Origin: Nephrocerus scutellatus
Taxonomy: Eukaryota; Arthropoda; Insecta; Diptera; Pipunculidae
Assembly (NCBI GenBank): GCA_947095585.1
Contig: OX352761.1
Span: forward strand, 83,691,919-83,755,918
Length of the DNA: 64,000 nt
Direction: 5' to 3'
Shown here: positions 33,026-43,720 of the stretch, piece after piece
How positions within the stretch are numbered: position 1 is the first letter of the stretch
How the letters are laid out: every line of letters begins with the position of its first letter
Made by a program: the position numbers and the translations under genes
Notes under the pieces: generated by a model
What the model saw: the letters and a program-made list of their open reading frames with translations, nothing else
Told to the model about the DNA's origin: nothing
The model's database searches: none

Positions 33026-33500
33026 TTCACATATTAAAATCGCTTGAGAAACGACTTAGTTCCCAAATTCGAGACAGTAAATACCATATTCCAGAATTTC
33101 TATAGGATCAAGTCTTATAGTCGCATCATAGTCCTACATACCGAATTTCATACAAATCGCTTGAGAAATGACTTAGTTCCAAAAATTCCAGACCAGTATG
33201 ACCGTATCGTAGAATTTCCACAGGAACAAATCTTATAGTCGCATCTAAGTCCTACATATCGAATTTCATACAAATCGCTTGAGAAATGGCTTAGTTCCCA
33301 TAATTCCAGACCCTAAAAACCGTATCCCATAATTTCTATCAGAACAAGTCTTATAGTCGCAGCTAAGTCCTACATACCAAGTTTCATACAAATCGCGTGA
33401 GAAATGGCTTAGTTCACGAAGTTCCAGAGCTTAATAACCATATAGAATTTTTATAGGAACAAGTTTTTAAGTCGCATCTTAGGCCTTCATACCGAACCTA
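33026..33500 (+). repeat. Tandem array of about 118-bp units (first array)
   Basis: Four units share gaatttcatacaaatcgctt, gagaaatggcttagttcc and cttatagtcgcatctaagtc. Landmarks at 33143, 33261 and 33379 give a period of 118 bp. It is followed by a (ta)n run at 33498-33518. A related array is at 34985-35470. There is no coding content. Confidence 0.8.
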
Positions 33501-33561
33501 TATATATATATATATATAAAAGAGAGAAATGAGAATTTATATGGTTGTTTGTTTGTTTGCG

Positions 33562-33857
33562 TGGGCATCGTGGCTCAGTGGAAATGCGCGTGTCTACTGA
33601 GCAGGAGGTTCGTGATTCGAATCCCAGTAACACCAAAAGTACTTTTCACGGTGTCCCACCTCTCACGAATGGGTGACAAACGATCCAAGAGTAATACCTT
33701 GTCACGGAACGCTTCTCAATTCGCCGTTCGGATCCGGACTTAAATTGTAGGTCCCTTCCATTTGTATCCAAAAAAATATACATGCGCAACACAAATGGTC
33801 ACGAGAAGCTAGGCCTTGGACCGCAGTTGTCTGTCGCGCCGAATATTATTATTATTA
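33562..33857 (+). mobile_element. tRNA-derived SINE with perfect target-site duplication
   Basis: The first 72 bp (33563-33634) look like a tRNA body with a pol III A box (tggctcagtgga, 33571-33582) and B box (gattcgaatcc, 33614-33624). A tRNA-unrelated body follows and an (att)n tail at 33843-33859 ends the element. The 13-bp sequence ttgtttgtttgcg flanks it exactly (33549-33561 and 33858-33870). The size, about 296 bp, is normal for a tRNA SINE. It would be transcribed by RNA polymerase III and mobilised by a LINE. Confidence 0.8.
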
Positions 33858-33984
33858 TTGTTTGTTTGCGCCTAACTATTGGCCTTCTCCAATTTCAACA
33901 AAATTTGTTATACATATAACTTACAATATTAAATTAAATACTTGGGTGGGGAGGTAGAGTTTTTTGGCTGGGGGAGAGGTGGAA

Positions 33985-34340
33985 GCCGTTATTAGTGTCT
34001 GACCCAAAGTTTTCGGTATCGCCGTGATGAATAGTGTTGGTAGTACACTCCAATGGGTAAGTAATGCATCCCCGCAGGGGAAGGGTGACCGACATTAGTG
34101 TCGATTCCATAGTTTTCTGGGTCGCTAAGCTGAATGGTGATTATAAGACAGCTTTAGGGGTCGGTAACTGTGGGGGTGACCGTTATTTGTGTCGATTCTA
34201 TGGTTTTCGGGGTCGCTGAAGTGATTGGTGCTGGTAAGATAGTTGAAGGGGGATGGGGTCGATAACTGTGAGTAGGGTGACTGATATTAGTGTTGATTCT
34301 GTAGTTTTCGAGGTTGCTGAGGTGAATGGTGATGGTAATA
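33985..34340 (+). repeat. Degenerate minisatellite of about 90-100 bp units
   Basis: Three to four units share gtgaccgacattagtgtcga, ttctatggttttcggggtcg and a gaatggtgatggta block. Landmarks at 34086, 34175 and 34277 give periods of 89 to 102 bp. 33871-33984 shows no feature. Confidence 0.65.
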
Positions 34341-34826
34341 CACTATTGATACCGTAGTAGATGCTGATGAAGAAGTTAATTATCTAACAGAGTTGATTCG
34401 TCTGGATTGCCACCACATCGTCTTTTACTTACAGTTGGATCTCCAATTATTTTACTACGGAATCTCGACTCGCCAAAATTTTGCAACGGCACAAAATAGA
34501 TGCTGGGCAATATAACTGAAGCGACTATCCTGACAGAAAAGAGAAAAGAGTGTGAAACAATTTTTATCCCGCGGATGGCAATCATTTCGACGGATCTACC
34601 TTTTAAATTTAAGAGATTGCAATTTCCAGTAAAACTTGCGTTTTCGATGAGGATCAAAATGCCGGACAGTTTATTAAGTACTGCGGAGTTTAGATTTGAG
34701 ATTGCCATGTTTTTCCCACGGACAACTTTATTTTGCCTGCTCTAGGGTGGGTTCACATAAGAATTTATTTATTCTTGCTTTTGAAGGTGAAACTAAAAAC
34801 ATTGTATGCAACAAAGTTTTTAATTA
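34341..34826 (+). pseudogene. Helitron/Pif1-type helicase, C-terminal fragment
   Basis: Read across three plus-strand frames, this segment matches the end of a Pif1-family helicase as carried by Helitron or Helentron Rep-helicases. In order it shows SIDTVVDADEEVNYLTE, GSPIILLRNLDSPKFCNGT, NITEATILTEKR, LPFKFKRLQFPVKLAFSM (motif V region, where intact proteins continue TINKSQGQT, lost here), LRLPCFSHGQLYFACSRVGS (motif VI) and FEGETKNIVCNKVFN with a stop at about 34826. Frame changes near 34400, 34500 and 34640 and an altered motif V make it non-functional. It lies among Helentron-like repeats. A host PIF1 gene is less likely, as it would be longer and intact. Confidence 0.75.
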
Positions 34827-34984
34827 ATATTATGATTTTTTTAAATTTTATTTTACAATTTTAATACTATAGCTATAATTTATAATACTTATTATGTTAA
34901 TAAAAACTGCAAATTTATAGATAGATATCATTCTTTTTTCTATCCTTGCCTATTAAGATTGGTATGAATAAATACCTGGACAAC

Positions 34985-35470
34985 GTCGGGTAATCAGCTA
35001 ATTTCATATAAATCGCTTGAAAAATATTCCAGAATTTCCAAAGTCTTTATAGTCGCATCTTAGTCCTCTATACCGAATTTCATACAAATCGCTTGAGAAA
35101 TGGCTTAGTCCCAAAATTTTAGACCCTAATGATCGTATCCCAGAATTTTTATAGAAACAAGTCTTATAGTCGCATCTTAGTCCTACATGACGAATTTCAT
35201 ACAAATCACTTGAGAAATGGCTTAGTTCCCCAAATTCCAGACCCTAATGACCATATCCCAGAATTTACATAGGAACCAGTCATTGTTCAAATACAAATTT
35301 CTTGAGAAATGGCTTAGTTCCGAGAATTAGTTTCCAAAGTTCAAGTCCCAGAATGTCTAAAGAAACTCAGTCTCATCTTAGCGATTTTATGACATTCGGT
35401 ATGTAGGAGAATTTAGTACAAATCGCTTAAGAAATGGCTAAGTCCCCAAAATTCCAGACTCCAATAGTTT
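34985..35470 (+). repeat. Tandem array of about 118-bp units (second array)
   Basis: Same unit family as 33026-33500 (gaatttcatacaaatcgctt, gagaaatggcttagtccc, cttatagtcgcatcttagtc), four to five diverged units. 34827-34984 is AT-rich spacer. Confidence 0.75.
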
Positions 35471-35489
35471 TAGTCCTACATCCATAAAA

Positions 35490-36505
35490 ATTTTTTAAAT
35501 AATAAAAACCCTTAAAAATTTTTCATGTTTATTCTCCAATATCAAAAGTATACTGAATTCCACTATAAATGCCGAAAAATAAAAACACATGCGAAGCACT
35601 GCAACCCAACAACAAAACAACCCCAATCGTAAAGCAAAGCAGCGCTGCTCACAGCGCACCACCGCATACAGAACACATGCATTATGACATGTATGATCTG
35701 ATGCCACAAAAAAAATTGTGTGCCAGCCATCCAGCAAGTAACGGGCACACGAAGTTAATATATAGAATTTAATAAAACAGCCCATAAAATTAATTTTTTT
35801 TGTAAATTCTCTAATGGGATATACATGTAGGCAGTTTCGGTCCTGAGGCCCAAATGTATGGGAGCCCCTCGACCCCGGACACGATCACTTCCAAATTTTT
35901 TCAAAAAAGGTTGTCAATCGGCTATACACATGTGTAAAAAATTTGAAGAAAATCGGGTATTTTTTTTATAAAATTTGTATGGATGCCCCCTGATCCCGGG
36001 GCCCCATCACTTTAAAATTCTACAAGAAGTGTTGTCCATCGGAGATACCTACACATGCGAATAAAGGTTGAAGAAAATCGGGTACTTTTTTATAAAGTTT
36101 GTATGGGTGCCCACCGAATCAGGGGCCCGATCACTTCCAAATTTTTTCAAAAGTCTACCAGCCACATACGGGCATGTGAAGTTAATATAAAGAATTTAAA
36201 AACACAACCCATAAAAATTAAACATTTTCATGTCAATTCTCTAATTCTCTGCCCACGCCCTCAGCGCACAGCGCACAACGCACACAGAACACAATCATTA
36301 TTTATATATGGGCCGCAATCTCGCGGCCCGATTACACTCAAATTTTAATAGAAAGTATTGTCATCGGAAATATACATGTGTAAAAAATTTCAATAAAATC
36401 GGGCTTTAGGAAGTGTGTTAAAAATTGATCACAAGATTCTGCCCACCAGCCAGCTAGCCTGCCACGGGCACGCGAAGTTAATATAGAGAATTTAAAAATA
36501 AGTTT
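35490..36505. repeat. Helentron-like copies
   Basis: At least three partial copies are present. Ends gaagttaatatatagaattt at 35749 and gaagttaatataaagaattt at 36177, and a full end gttaatatagagaattt at 36477, alternate with the spacer containing ccactataaatgccgaaaaa and with two or three internal units (aagtgttgtccatcggagat). Confidence 0.65.
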
Positions 36506-36960
36506 GCTGAAAAAATTTGGCCAGATAAGTGGCGGTGAAGTCGAGATATTTACGAAAATCTACATTTAATGGTATTTGTTCATATCATAATGGATATACG
36601 TTGGCTATGATTATTGAAATGTTTATAATTATGTTAGATTCTGAAAGGTGGCGCTGTATCCCCACTTTTGTTGGTCGATTTCGTTTTTGACATTTGTGTA
36701 GAATTGTAGCATGTAGTTAAACCGTGCGCATAAACAAATTGATTGAATGAAAATAAAAATAATTTATCATAAGTGGGTTTTATTCTTATTTTTGGGGTGG
36801 TGGTGGGGTGTTGATGACGGGGGCTGTTGATGTCGGTGGCTGTTGATGACGGGTGGTTGATGAAGGGGGACGTTCATGATCGATAAGCGGGGTTCGCTTG
36901 TAATATGTAGACGACTATCGGTATAAAATAAAATGGTTTTAGTTTACTTTCGGTTTTTTT
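36506..36960. other. AT-rich spacer with a short G-rich repeat patch
   Basis: No element recognised. 36795-36890 has repeated tgttgatgacgggggc-like units of 15 to 18 bp. The remainder is without features. Confidence 0.4.
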
Positions 36961-37115
36961 TAAAGAGACAACATCTATTGCTCCTTTAAAAAAAAAACAT
37001 AGTAAAGAGCTTGGTTACCTTATAGAGAACCTTTACACGCTTTTAAAAAATAGTCCAAAAAGATCTATAGAATCAGGTGAGAAAAAATTGGAACAAGTTC
37101 ATGAAATTCTTCATA

Positions 37116-38065
37116 CAGGGTTTTTCAATAAGAGCACTTCAACTTTTTTTTTGAATAAAACACAAACTGTTCGACTTTTGAAATAACTTTTTTTTTTATT
37201 ACGAATTTGAACATATACATATGATACATTTAAGTATGAAACTCGATTTCTTTTGCATGACCACCGCGTGCACGTTTTACGAAGTCCAATCTTTGAACCC
37301 AATTTTCGACAACTCTTTCGCATAAATCGGCCGAAATTCCAGCAATATCACGTTCAATATTGGCTCTGAGCTCTTGCAACGTCGCCGGCTTATTGGCATA
37401 GACCAATGACTTCACACAACCCCAAAGAAAATAATCTAGAGGTGTCAAATCACACGAGCGCGGCGGCCACTGGACGGGCCCATTTCGCGAAATAACACGC
37501 TCATCGAACTTAGTCTTCAATAACGCGATTGTATCGTGTGCTGTGTGGCATGTGGCCCCGTCCTGCTGAAACCACATGTCGTCCAAGTCCATTCCATTCA
37601 ATTGCGGCCAAAAAAATCATTTATCATATCGCGGTACCGATTTCCATTAACAGTAACGTGGCGATCGTTATCGTCGATGAAAAAATATGGCCCAATGACG
37701 CCGCCGGCATGTAATCCGCACCAAACAGTGACTTTTTCGGGATGGAACGGTGCCTCATGAATCACGTGTGGATTGTTTTCTGCCCAGTAACGCATATTTT
37801 GCTTGTTGACAAATCCTTCTAGCCAAAAGTGAGCCTCATCGCTGAAGATGATTTTTCGGTGAAATCTGCTCTTAAAGTAGCGGCAACAGAACGATTATTT
37901 TGATAAAAAATTTACACGATTTGCAATCGCTGTTTACATGTGTAGCGTTCCATAATGAAATCTATACTAATGAAGTTTCCAAATGACAAAAGAACAATAA
38001 AAAATATGGCGTCGTTCGCCGTCCCTATCGGAGAAAAGTTGAAGCGCACCTGTTGAAACACCCGA
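37116..38065 (-). mobile_element. Tc1/mariner-superfamily element with DD41D transposase, deleted
   Basis: The left end cagggtttttcaataagagc and the right end, read inverted (tcgggtgtttcaacaggtgc), form imperfect TIRs of about 31 bp, flanked by TA at 37114-37115 and 38066-38067. The transposase is encoded on the minus strand. At 950 bp it is shorter than a typical mariner of about 1.3 kb, and the N-terminal DNA-binding region is largely missing. Confidence 0.8.
37230..37890 (-). pseudogene. Mariner-like transposase catalytic domain (DD41D)
   Basis: Minus-strand frames carry FSDEAHFWLEGFVNKQN (first catalytic Asp, about 37845), KVTVWCGLHAGGVIGPYFF (37795-37598) and then, in a new frame, WFQQDGATCHTAHD (second Asp) and RSCDLTPLDYFLWG (third Asp) at 37601-37230. 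Counting residues between the second and third Asp gives 41, the DD41D spacing reported for the rosa family first described in Ceratitis rosa. There is a frameshift at about 37600 and the N-terminus is degraded. The enzyme would cut and paste the element at TA sites. Confidence 0.75.
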
Positions 38066-38299
38066 TACTATGGCAAAATATCTGGAGGAAAGTCTATCTG
38101 AACACGAAAACAGAGACCTTCAAACGCTGTACGAAAAGTTACACAAATACAAGACAGGAGCAATAGATAGAATAGAATCGAGTATAAGACAATCGAATCG
38201 ACATAAGACAAGAGAAGGGATGGCGGTCAGTCATCAGCAGATTAGGGGGAATAACACAGAATGCTCTAGAATTGCAGGTGGCCATAACTATCTCTGACT

Positions 38300-39752
38300 G
38301 GTCGCGGAAGTGCGATCAAACCTCGACATGGTGGCCGCCGGTAATTGTCCTCCAGCGCAGGAAAAGCTGAATGATAGGGCTAGTCCCTTCAAAGTAAGGT
38401 TGGCGCGAGGCCAATAACCTCGCCCGTAAAAAAATTATTGTTACGGAACTTAAAATCAGTCTCGAATACACTGATGAACGACGAAGACCACTGCAACAAA
38501 AACAGCTAAACGATTTAAGAATTTTTTCATGGAACGTACGCTCACTCTATAGAGCTCGAGCTGCACAGCAGCTGGCCGATACCCTGTCTTAATATAAGGC
38601 TGGCATAACTGCAATCCAGAAGATGCGGTGGACGGGGAATGGTATCTAACAAAAATCAGAATATGACATATATAACAGCTGTCATGCAAGGCATCATGTG
38701 CTCGGGGTGGGGTTTCTAGTCAGCAAATTAATGAAACCCACCGTTATCGGCTTTAAAGCAATAAATGAACGGTATGATGATAAAATTATTCTGGGGGATT
38801 CAGGCAGTACATTGGCACCCATAGCTTACACGCGAACACTAATGACAATGGAATACGAGTCATAGAGATGGCAGCAAGCAATAATTTGGTTTGTGCGAGT
38901 ACAACGTTTGCGCGTGAAAATATCCACAAAGCTACCTATCGCCTGACGGAGCCACTCGCAACAAGATAGAACACGTGTAAATAGACTGCCGCCACAACCC
39001 GAACCTGATGACGGTACGAACGTACCGAAGAGCCAACGTCGACTCGGACCACTATCTTGTTGGTATGGTGCTCCGAGCGCGGATTGCATCATCACGAAAA
39101 ACTGTATACGCGAATTAGATTCGAGTCAACAGCCTTTCGCAATGAAGGAAAATAAGTCCTGGGGCTGAGATGACGGGCGTTGAAGAGAAATTGACACGCC
39201 TTAAGAATACTGTCATTACTACTGCTGACTCATCTTAGGCAGTAGTCGTAGAGATCGGAATGACTGGTTCAATGGCGAATGTAAACTAGCGACTGAACGT
39301 AAGAATGTTGCGTACCGAGTAATACAGCAATCTCATAGAATGCGGGCACGCGAAGATGAATTTAAAGAGCTCAGAAGATATGAAAAAAACGTTCACCGGC
39401 GAAAGAAAGCAGCCTGGGAGAAAAATCTCGTCAGTGAACTAGAACAGTACAGAGAGCAAAAACCACACCAGCCACGGAAGTTCTACCAAAGAGTCCGCGG
39501 TATGACGCAATATACACCGCGTTACACATACTGCAAAGACAAAGAGGGTAATCTGATCGCCGATCTTAAAGGCATCTTTAAGCGATGGGAAGAGCATGAA
39601 TGGCTAAATAGTCAGCTAACTGAGGAATTGGACGCTCTAAAAATGACCGAAGAACATACTATGCTGCCGCCACTAAGCATAGACGAATTTAGCAGATCAA
39701 TAAATCGGCTCAAAAATAGTAAGGCCCCAGGATCAAAATTGAAGTTCATATA
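38300..39752 (+). pseudogene. RTE-like LINE fragment (RTE-3), endonuclease and RT start
   Basis: The plus strand from about 38520 reads FSWNVRSLYRARAAQQLADT, then ITAIQKMRWTGNG, the endonuclease start of an RTE-like element, followed by degraded endonuclease with stops (GVGFLVSKLM near 38710). An open frame at 39340-39753 carries the linker and RT start (KAAWEKNLVSELEQYRE, SINRLKNSKAPG). The element is cut at 39752, immediately before the LTR of the BEL/Pao element, so RT proper is absent. It is a different subfamily from RTE-1 and RTE-2. Confidence 0.7.
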
Positions 39753-40234
39753 ATGTTAAATGAATAAATGTATTTACTTTAAAGAATAGTATAAACGCAA
39801 ACCTTGCTATTAAAAAAAACTGTAATAAAATATTGACACCTTTCAACTAAAAAATATATATCAAGTCAAGCACTTGCCTTTTTTAATCGACAACGATAAG
39901 TTTAATTTTTTTCTGTGTTCCGTGCAATCTACTTGCCACGATATAAAGTGCAGTTTTCATAATTAATCAGTAATAGTATTAATTTAGTAATTAGGAAAAC
40001 ATTATCCAGTTGTTTTTTTGGAAAACATTATTTGGTGCCGAAACCCGGGAACACGCTGGCTGTTTTAAGCAATAAAATTGTACAATGAAAATTTACGCAG
40101 ATAAGTGGCCATTTTTACTTTATACTTTAAGAAATTTATTGATGAGTTATAATTACTACAACGAAAAATATCAAAGAAATCGAATTTGATGAAATAAAAT
40201 ATTGGCTACAAAATTCTAGACGGAAGTTTGACAA

Positions 40235-41049
40235 GTGGATGAAATATACTTGGATACCATGGCTATTCTGAAAGCGGAAATAAATTTAAGGACACGTGAG
40301 AGAAACGTTGAAGTACAAGAGTTAAATGAAACTCTAGGGCACTTTATTAGTCAACAGCAAACCTTTATACAAGGAACGAATCAGACCAACACCTTACGTT
40401 TACCGAAGGTCAATATAGAACCATTTTCTGGCGAGTATAAGTTTTGGCCATCCTTCCATGACTTGTATGTCACACGAAAATAACTCCTTAAGTTCAGTCC
40501 ACAAGTTGCAGATATTGAATGGCTTATTGCGTGGTGAAACTGCAGCATTAATAAGACATATAAAGGTTACAGACCAGAATCACATAGAAGCATGGAATAA
40601 ACTGGTAGCTAGATATAGCCAAACTCAGTGATTTTTGCACTTATTCAGTTGTTTCTAGACCAAAAGGTGTGTACGCAAACGAAACATTGAGATTTGAGGA
40701 GATTATGTGATATGTCTGACGAAGTTATCCGAGGATAACGGGTATTAGGAGATCAAGCGGAAACAAGAGATCCATGGTTGGTACACCTGTTGATGAATAA
40801 AGTAGATCCAGATACTAGACATCTATGAGCGAAAGAATCGGTAGACAACGCCTTTCCAAGCTTCGATATATTTTTAAAATTTTAAACACAAGATGTGACG
40901 CACTAGAGTCCTGTGCAGGAACTTCCAAATCAACCAGTTCTGTATCGAAATATGTAAAATCCTTTCATGCCACTCAAGTAAACAAACAAAATTGTATAGC
41001 CTGTCAAAGTGATCATTTAGATACAAATGTCCGATATTCAAAAGTTTGA
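40235..41049 (+). pseudogene. BEL/Pao gag
   Basis: 40235-40483 encodes the DUF1759-type gag block LPKVNIEPFSGEYKFWPSFH. The next frame continues with SSVHKLQILNGLLRGETAAL and NHIEAWNKLVARY, both conserved in Pao gag. 40825-41049 holds a further gag part with CIACQSDHLD near the nucleocapsid position. Stops separate the parts. Confidence 0.75.
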
Positions 41050-41109
41050 GTTACGAAAAACGAACCAAATTAATACAAGATTCACATAGTTGTACCAATT
41101 GTCTTCGAC

Positions 41110-42655
41110 GTGGCCATACCAACCAACCAATACGTGCCTAAACTTATTGAAGATGACCAAACGATTAAGACCTTAGGTATTAAGTGGCATCCTCAACGCG
41201 ATGTATTTACTTTTCAAATAAATAGTCAAGCCCAAGATGTTATTTGGACCAAACGCAAGATGTTATCTGAGAGCTCAAAACAATACGATCCATTGGGTTG
41301 GCTATCGCCTATTATAATATGTTTTAAAATACTTCTACAGAAATTATGGTATATATACGAACCAAAAACGAATATGGAGAAGTTATATGTCGATTAGTAT
41401 GTTCCAAGAATAAGGTAGCGCCGATAAAAAAATAAGCTTGCCGAGACTTGAGCTATGTGGAGCGGGGTTATCAGCGGATGTAATCAATTATTGCAAACCA
41501 ATATTCAATATAGATAGTCATTAACATCAACGCCTGGACTGACTCCATGGTGGTACTTCATTGGCTGTCGGATGTACCTGCCCGTTGGAAATCATTTATA
41601 GCTAACCGCACTAGTCACATCCTAGAAGTTATTACAAGGGATGGGATGGAACCACGAGGCCTCAAAGGAAAACCCTGCAGTTTACATATCCCGAGGCATA
41701 CATCCCAACAAAATAGTAAACTTAGAGGATTGGTGGCATGGACCCAATTGGCTAAAATTGAACCAAGAAAATTGGCCCAAAACCGAATATCAACCACGCA
41801 CTGAAGATGTCGATCTAGAAGATCGCCCCAAGGGAGTGTTGACATTTCTGCAAACCGAAGAAAATGAAATTATCGAGCAATTATTGAGCAGGTATTTGTC
41901 TTGGTTTGAGATCAAAAAAATTATCGGACATTTACTACGGTTTTGCAAACTACCAAAATGTCAGAATACGATACGTAATTAGGGCTTACTTACATTCTGA
42001 ATACATCGCCGCTGAAAATATCATAATCCGTAAAATCCAAGCCACCAGTTTTAAACAGGAGATTGCTAAATTAAATCGAGAGTTACCCTTAGAAAATAAT
42101 AATGTGCTTTCCTCACTTGATTCTTAGACTCTCAAGGTGTACTAAGAGTCGGGGGGCGACTAAAGAATTCACAATTAAGTTATACAGAAAAACATCCAAT
42201 TATTTTACCTAAGGATCATGGGTTAAATCGTTTAATAATTCAAGAAACACATGTGGGTAACTTACATGCCGGAGTTACTCTACTGATGAACTTACTACGA
42301 CAAAAATACTGGATAATTGGCGTGAGATGTCTAATTAAGAAATACGTTAAAACCTGTGTAATATGTATTAGACATCGTAGTACAAAACTAAATCAAAAGA
42401 TGGCTGATTTACCTACTGAACGATGCACAAAAAACCGACCATTTTTGAATACCGGTAGACTACTTAGGTCCGATTTACGTTAAAATATCGCAGCACAAAA
42501 ATGCAACCCTAACTAAGACATACGTCGCTGTATTTGTATGTTTAACCGTGAAAGCCGTGCATTTGGAGGTGGTCAGTAGTCTGAACACTGACGCTTTTTT
42601 AGCCGCCCTAAAAAGATATGTTTCGCGACGCGGTATTCCTAATCAGATTTGGTTT
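41110..42655 (+). pseudogene. BEL/Pao pol remnant (RT end, RNase H, integrase)
   Basis: 41110-41397 encodes KTLGIKWHPQRDVFTFQ and YDPLGWLSPI, the Pao-type block after RT. Degraded RNase H follows (LPRLELCGAGLSA, then VVLHWLSDVPARWKSF at 41547). Integrase begins near 42140 with RVGGRLKNSQLSY, the zinc-binding CVICIRHR region (42340-42375), then the core with AVFVCLTVKAVHLEVV and RYVSRRGIPNQIW. The RT palm is deleted between gag and 41110. Confidence 0.75.
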
Positions 42656-42779
42656 AGATCCCCGATATGTTGTTAACATAAGAGTTAAACCCTTATTGTA
42701 GAACGATTTTTTTCTTAAAATATACCCAAGAATCATTTCCCAAATTATTGTGCACGAGTTAGGGGACACCCTGTGTAAG
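42656..42779. other. Unassigned 120-bp spacer
   Basis: AT-rich with ggggacaccctgtgtaagg near its end, similar to a Tc1/mariner-type terminus, but no partner end is seen. Confidence 0.3.
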
Positions 42780-43391
42780 GAAAATCGGTCTAACTTTAAA
42801 ATGTATAGGCACACCTCGCGCCTCAGGGCCCGTTCACTGCAAAAATTTTACAAACAGTTTTGTCCATCGGAGATACACACACAAAATTTGAAGAAATCGG
42901 GATAATTTTTAATATTTTTTTATGGGCACCTCTCACTCCAAAAATGTTTGTCCATCGGAGATACAGATGAGCTTAAAATGTGAAGAAAATCGGGCTAATT
43001 TTTAAAAAAAAAATTTACTTTTTACCGTTTACTCCAAAATTTTCACAAAAAGTTTTGTCCATTGACGATACACATGTGTTTAAAATTTGATCAAAAATTG
43101 GGCTAAAATCCAAAATTTTTACAAAAAGTGTTGTCCATTAGAGATATACATTTGAATAAGATTTGAAGAAAATCTAGTAAAATTTTGTAAAATATTTGTA
43201 TGGGAGCCCCCCGACCCCGTGGCCCGAGGGTCCTCAAATAGAAAGTGTTGTCTCCGGAAATACACATGAGTGCGAAATTTCAATGAAATCGGGCTTTGGG
43301 AAGTGGGTTAAAAATTGATCGCAAGATTCCACGACAGACGACCGACAGCCGACCTACATCCGTGCCACGGGCAAGTGAAGTTAATATAGAG
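42780..43391. repeat. Helentron-like copy
   Basis: Internal units (aagttttgtccattgacgat, gttgtccattagagatatac) precede the conserved aaatcgggctttgggaagtg block and the end gaagttaatatagag. The end is broken at 43391 by a different repeat starting aactagctg. Confidence 0.65.
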
Positions 43392-43720
43392 AACTAGCTG
43401 ATCCGACAGACGTTGTCCTGTCCCACTTTCAATAAATTTGTTTGTGATCGTTTTGTGAACTTGTGAGAAGCTATTTGTTTTGGGATTTTGAGTCACAGTA
43501 TGCTTTGTAATTGTCTTTGTTTCCCAGGGCTATAACGAACAAAACGAGTTCATACATAAATCCTATGGAAAACAGCACTTTCAGTTAATTTCCGAATTTT
43601 ACAATTTTCCGGGCATCTTTTCTATTTTTTTTTTCCGCATAAACCTTATTCGGACTATGGCGAATTTATAAAAGTAAGCCAAATCGGTCCAGTCGTTCTC
43701 ACCTAGCGGTATGAAATATA
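43392..43720 (+). repeat. Left part of an insect interspersed repeat carrying gypsy and MITE insertions
   Basis: It begins aactagctgatccgacagac with gttgtcctgtccc and contains aaatcggtccagtcgttctc. The same repeat continues to the right of the gypsy element at 51303-51415 (aatcggtcgagccgtttcgg, caccgtgacacgag) and beyond the MITE at 52099. It has no coding content. I know the 'atcggt-cag-cgtt' motif as common in insect repeats, of uncertain class. Confidence 0.5.

Larger units (their letters stand above)
36962..38297 (+). pseudogene. Unidentified ORF interrupted by a mariner-like element
   Basis: An open frame at 36962-37115 (ending EKKLEQVHEILH) is continued in phase by 38068-38297 (starting MAKYLEESLSEHENRDLQTL) if the transposon at 37116-38065 and one TA copy are ignored. 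The combined segment is about 128 codons, rich in Leu, Glu and Lys and probably helical, then basic (SIRQSNRHKTREG). No start codon is obvious at the 5' end. It lies just upstream of an RTE element at 38300, so it may be retroelement gag/ORF1 or a host exon. I do not recognise it. Confidence 0.5.
39754..42655 (+). mobile_element. Decayed BEL/Pao LTR retrotransposon
   Basis: A likely 5' LTR (39754-40027, starting tgtta and ending aaaaca) is followed by a primer-binding site, tggtgccgaaacccggga, at 40032-40049. The internal region encodes gag, then RT/RNase H and integrase relics in order. It stops inside integrase at about 42655, with no 3' LTR. Many stops and large deletions show that it is old. 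Confidence 0.75.

Noticed and set aside
33563..33634. Possible functional tRNA gene
   Set aside because: A and B boxes are present, but the cloverleaf is poor and the sequence is the head of a SINE with tail and target-site duplication.
34376..34708. 110-codon minus-strand ORF as a gene
   Set aside because: The plus strand of the same bases matches Helitron helicase motifs in order; the minus frame is a shadow.
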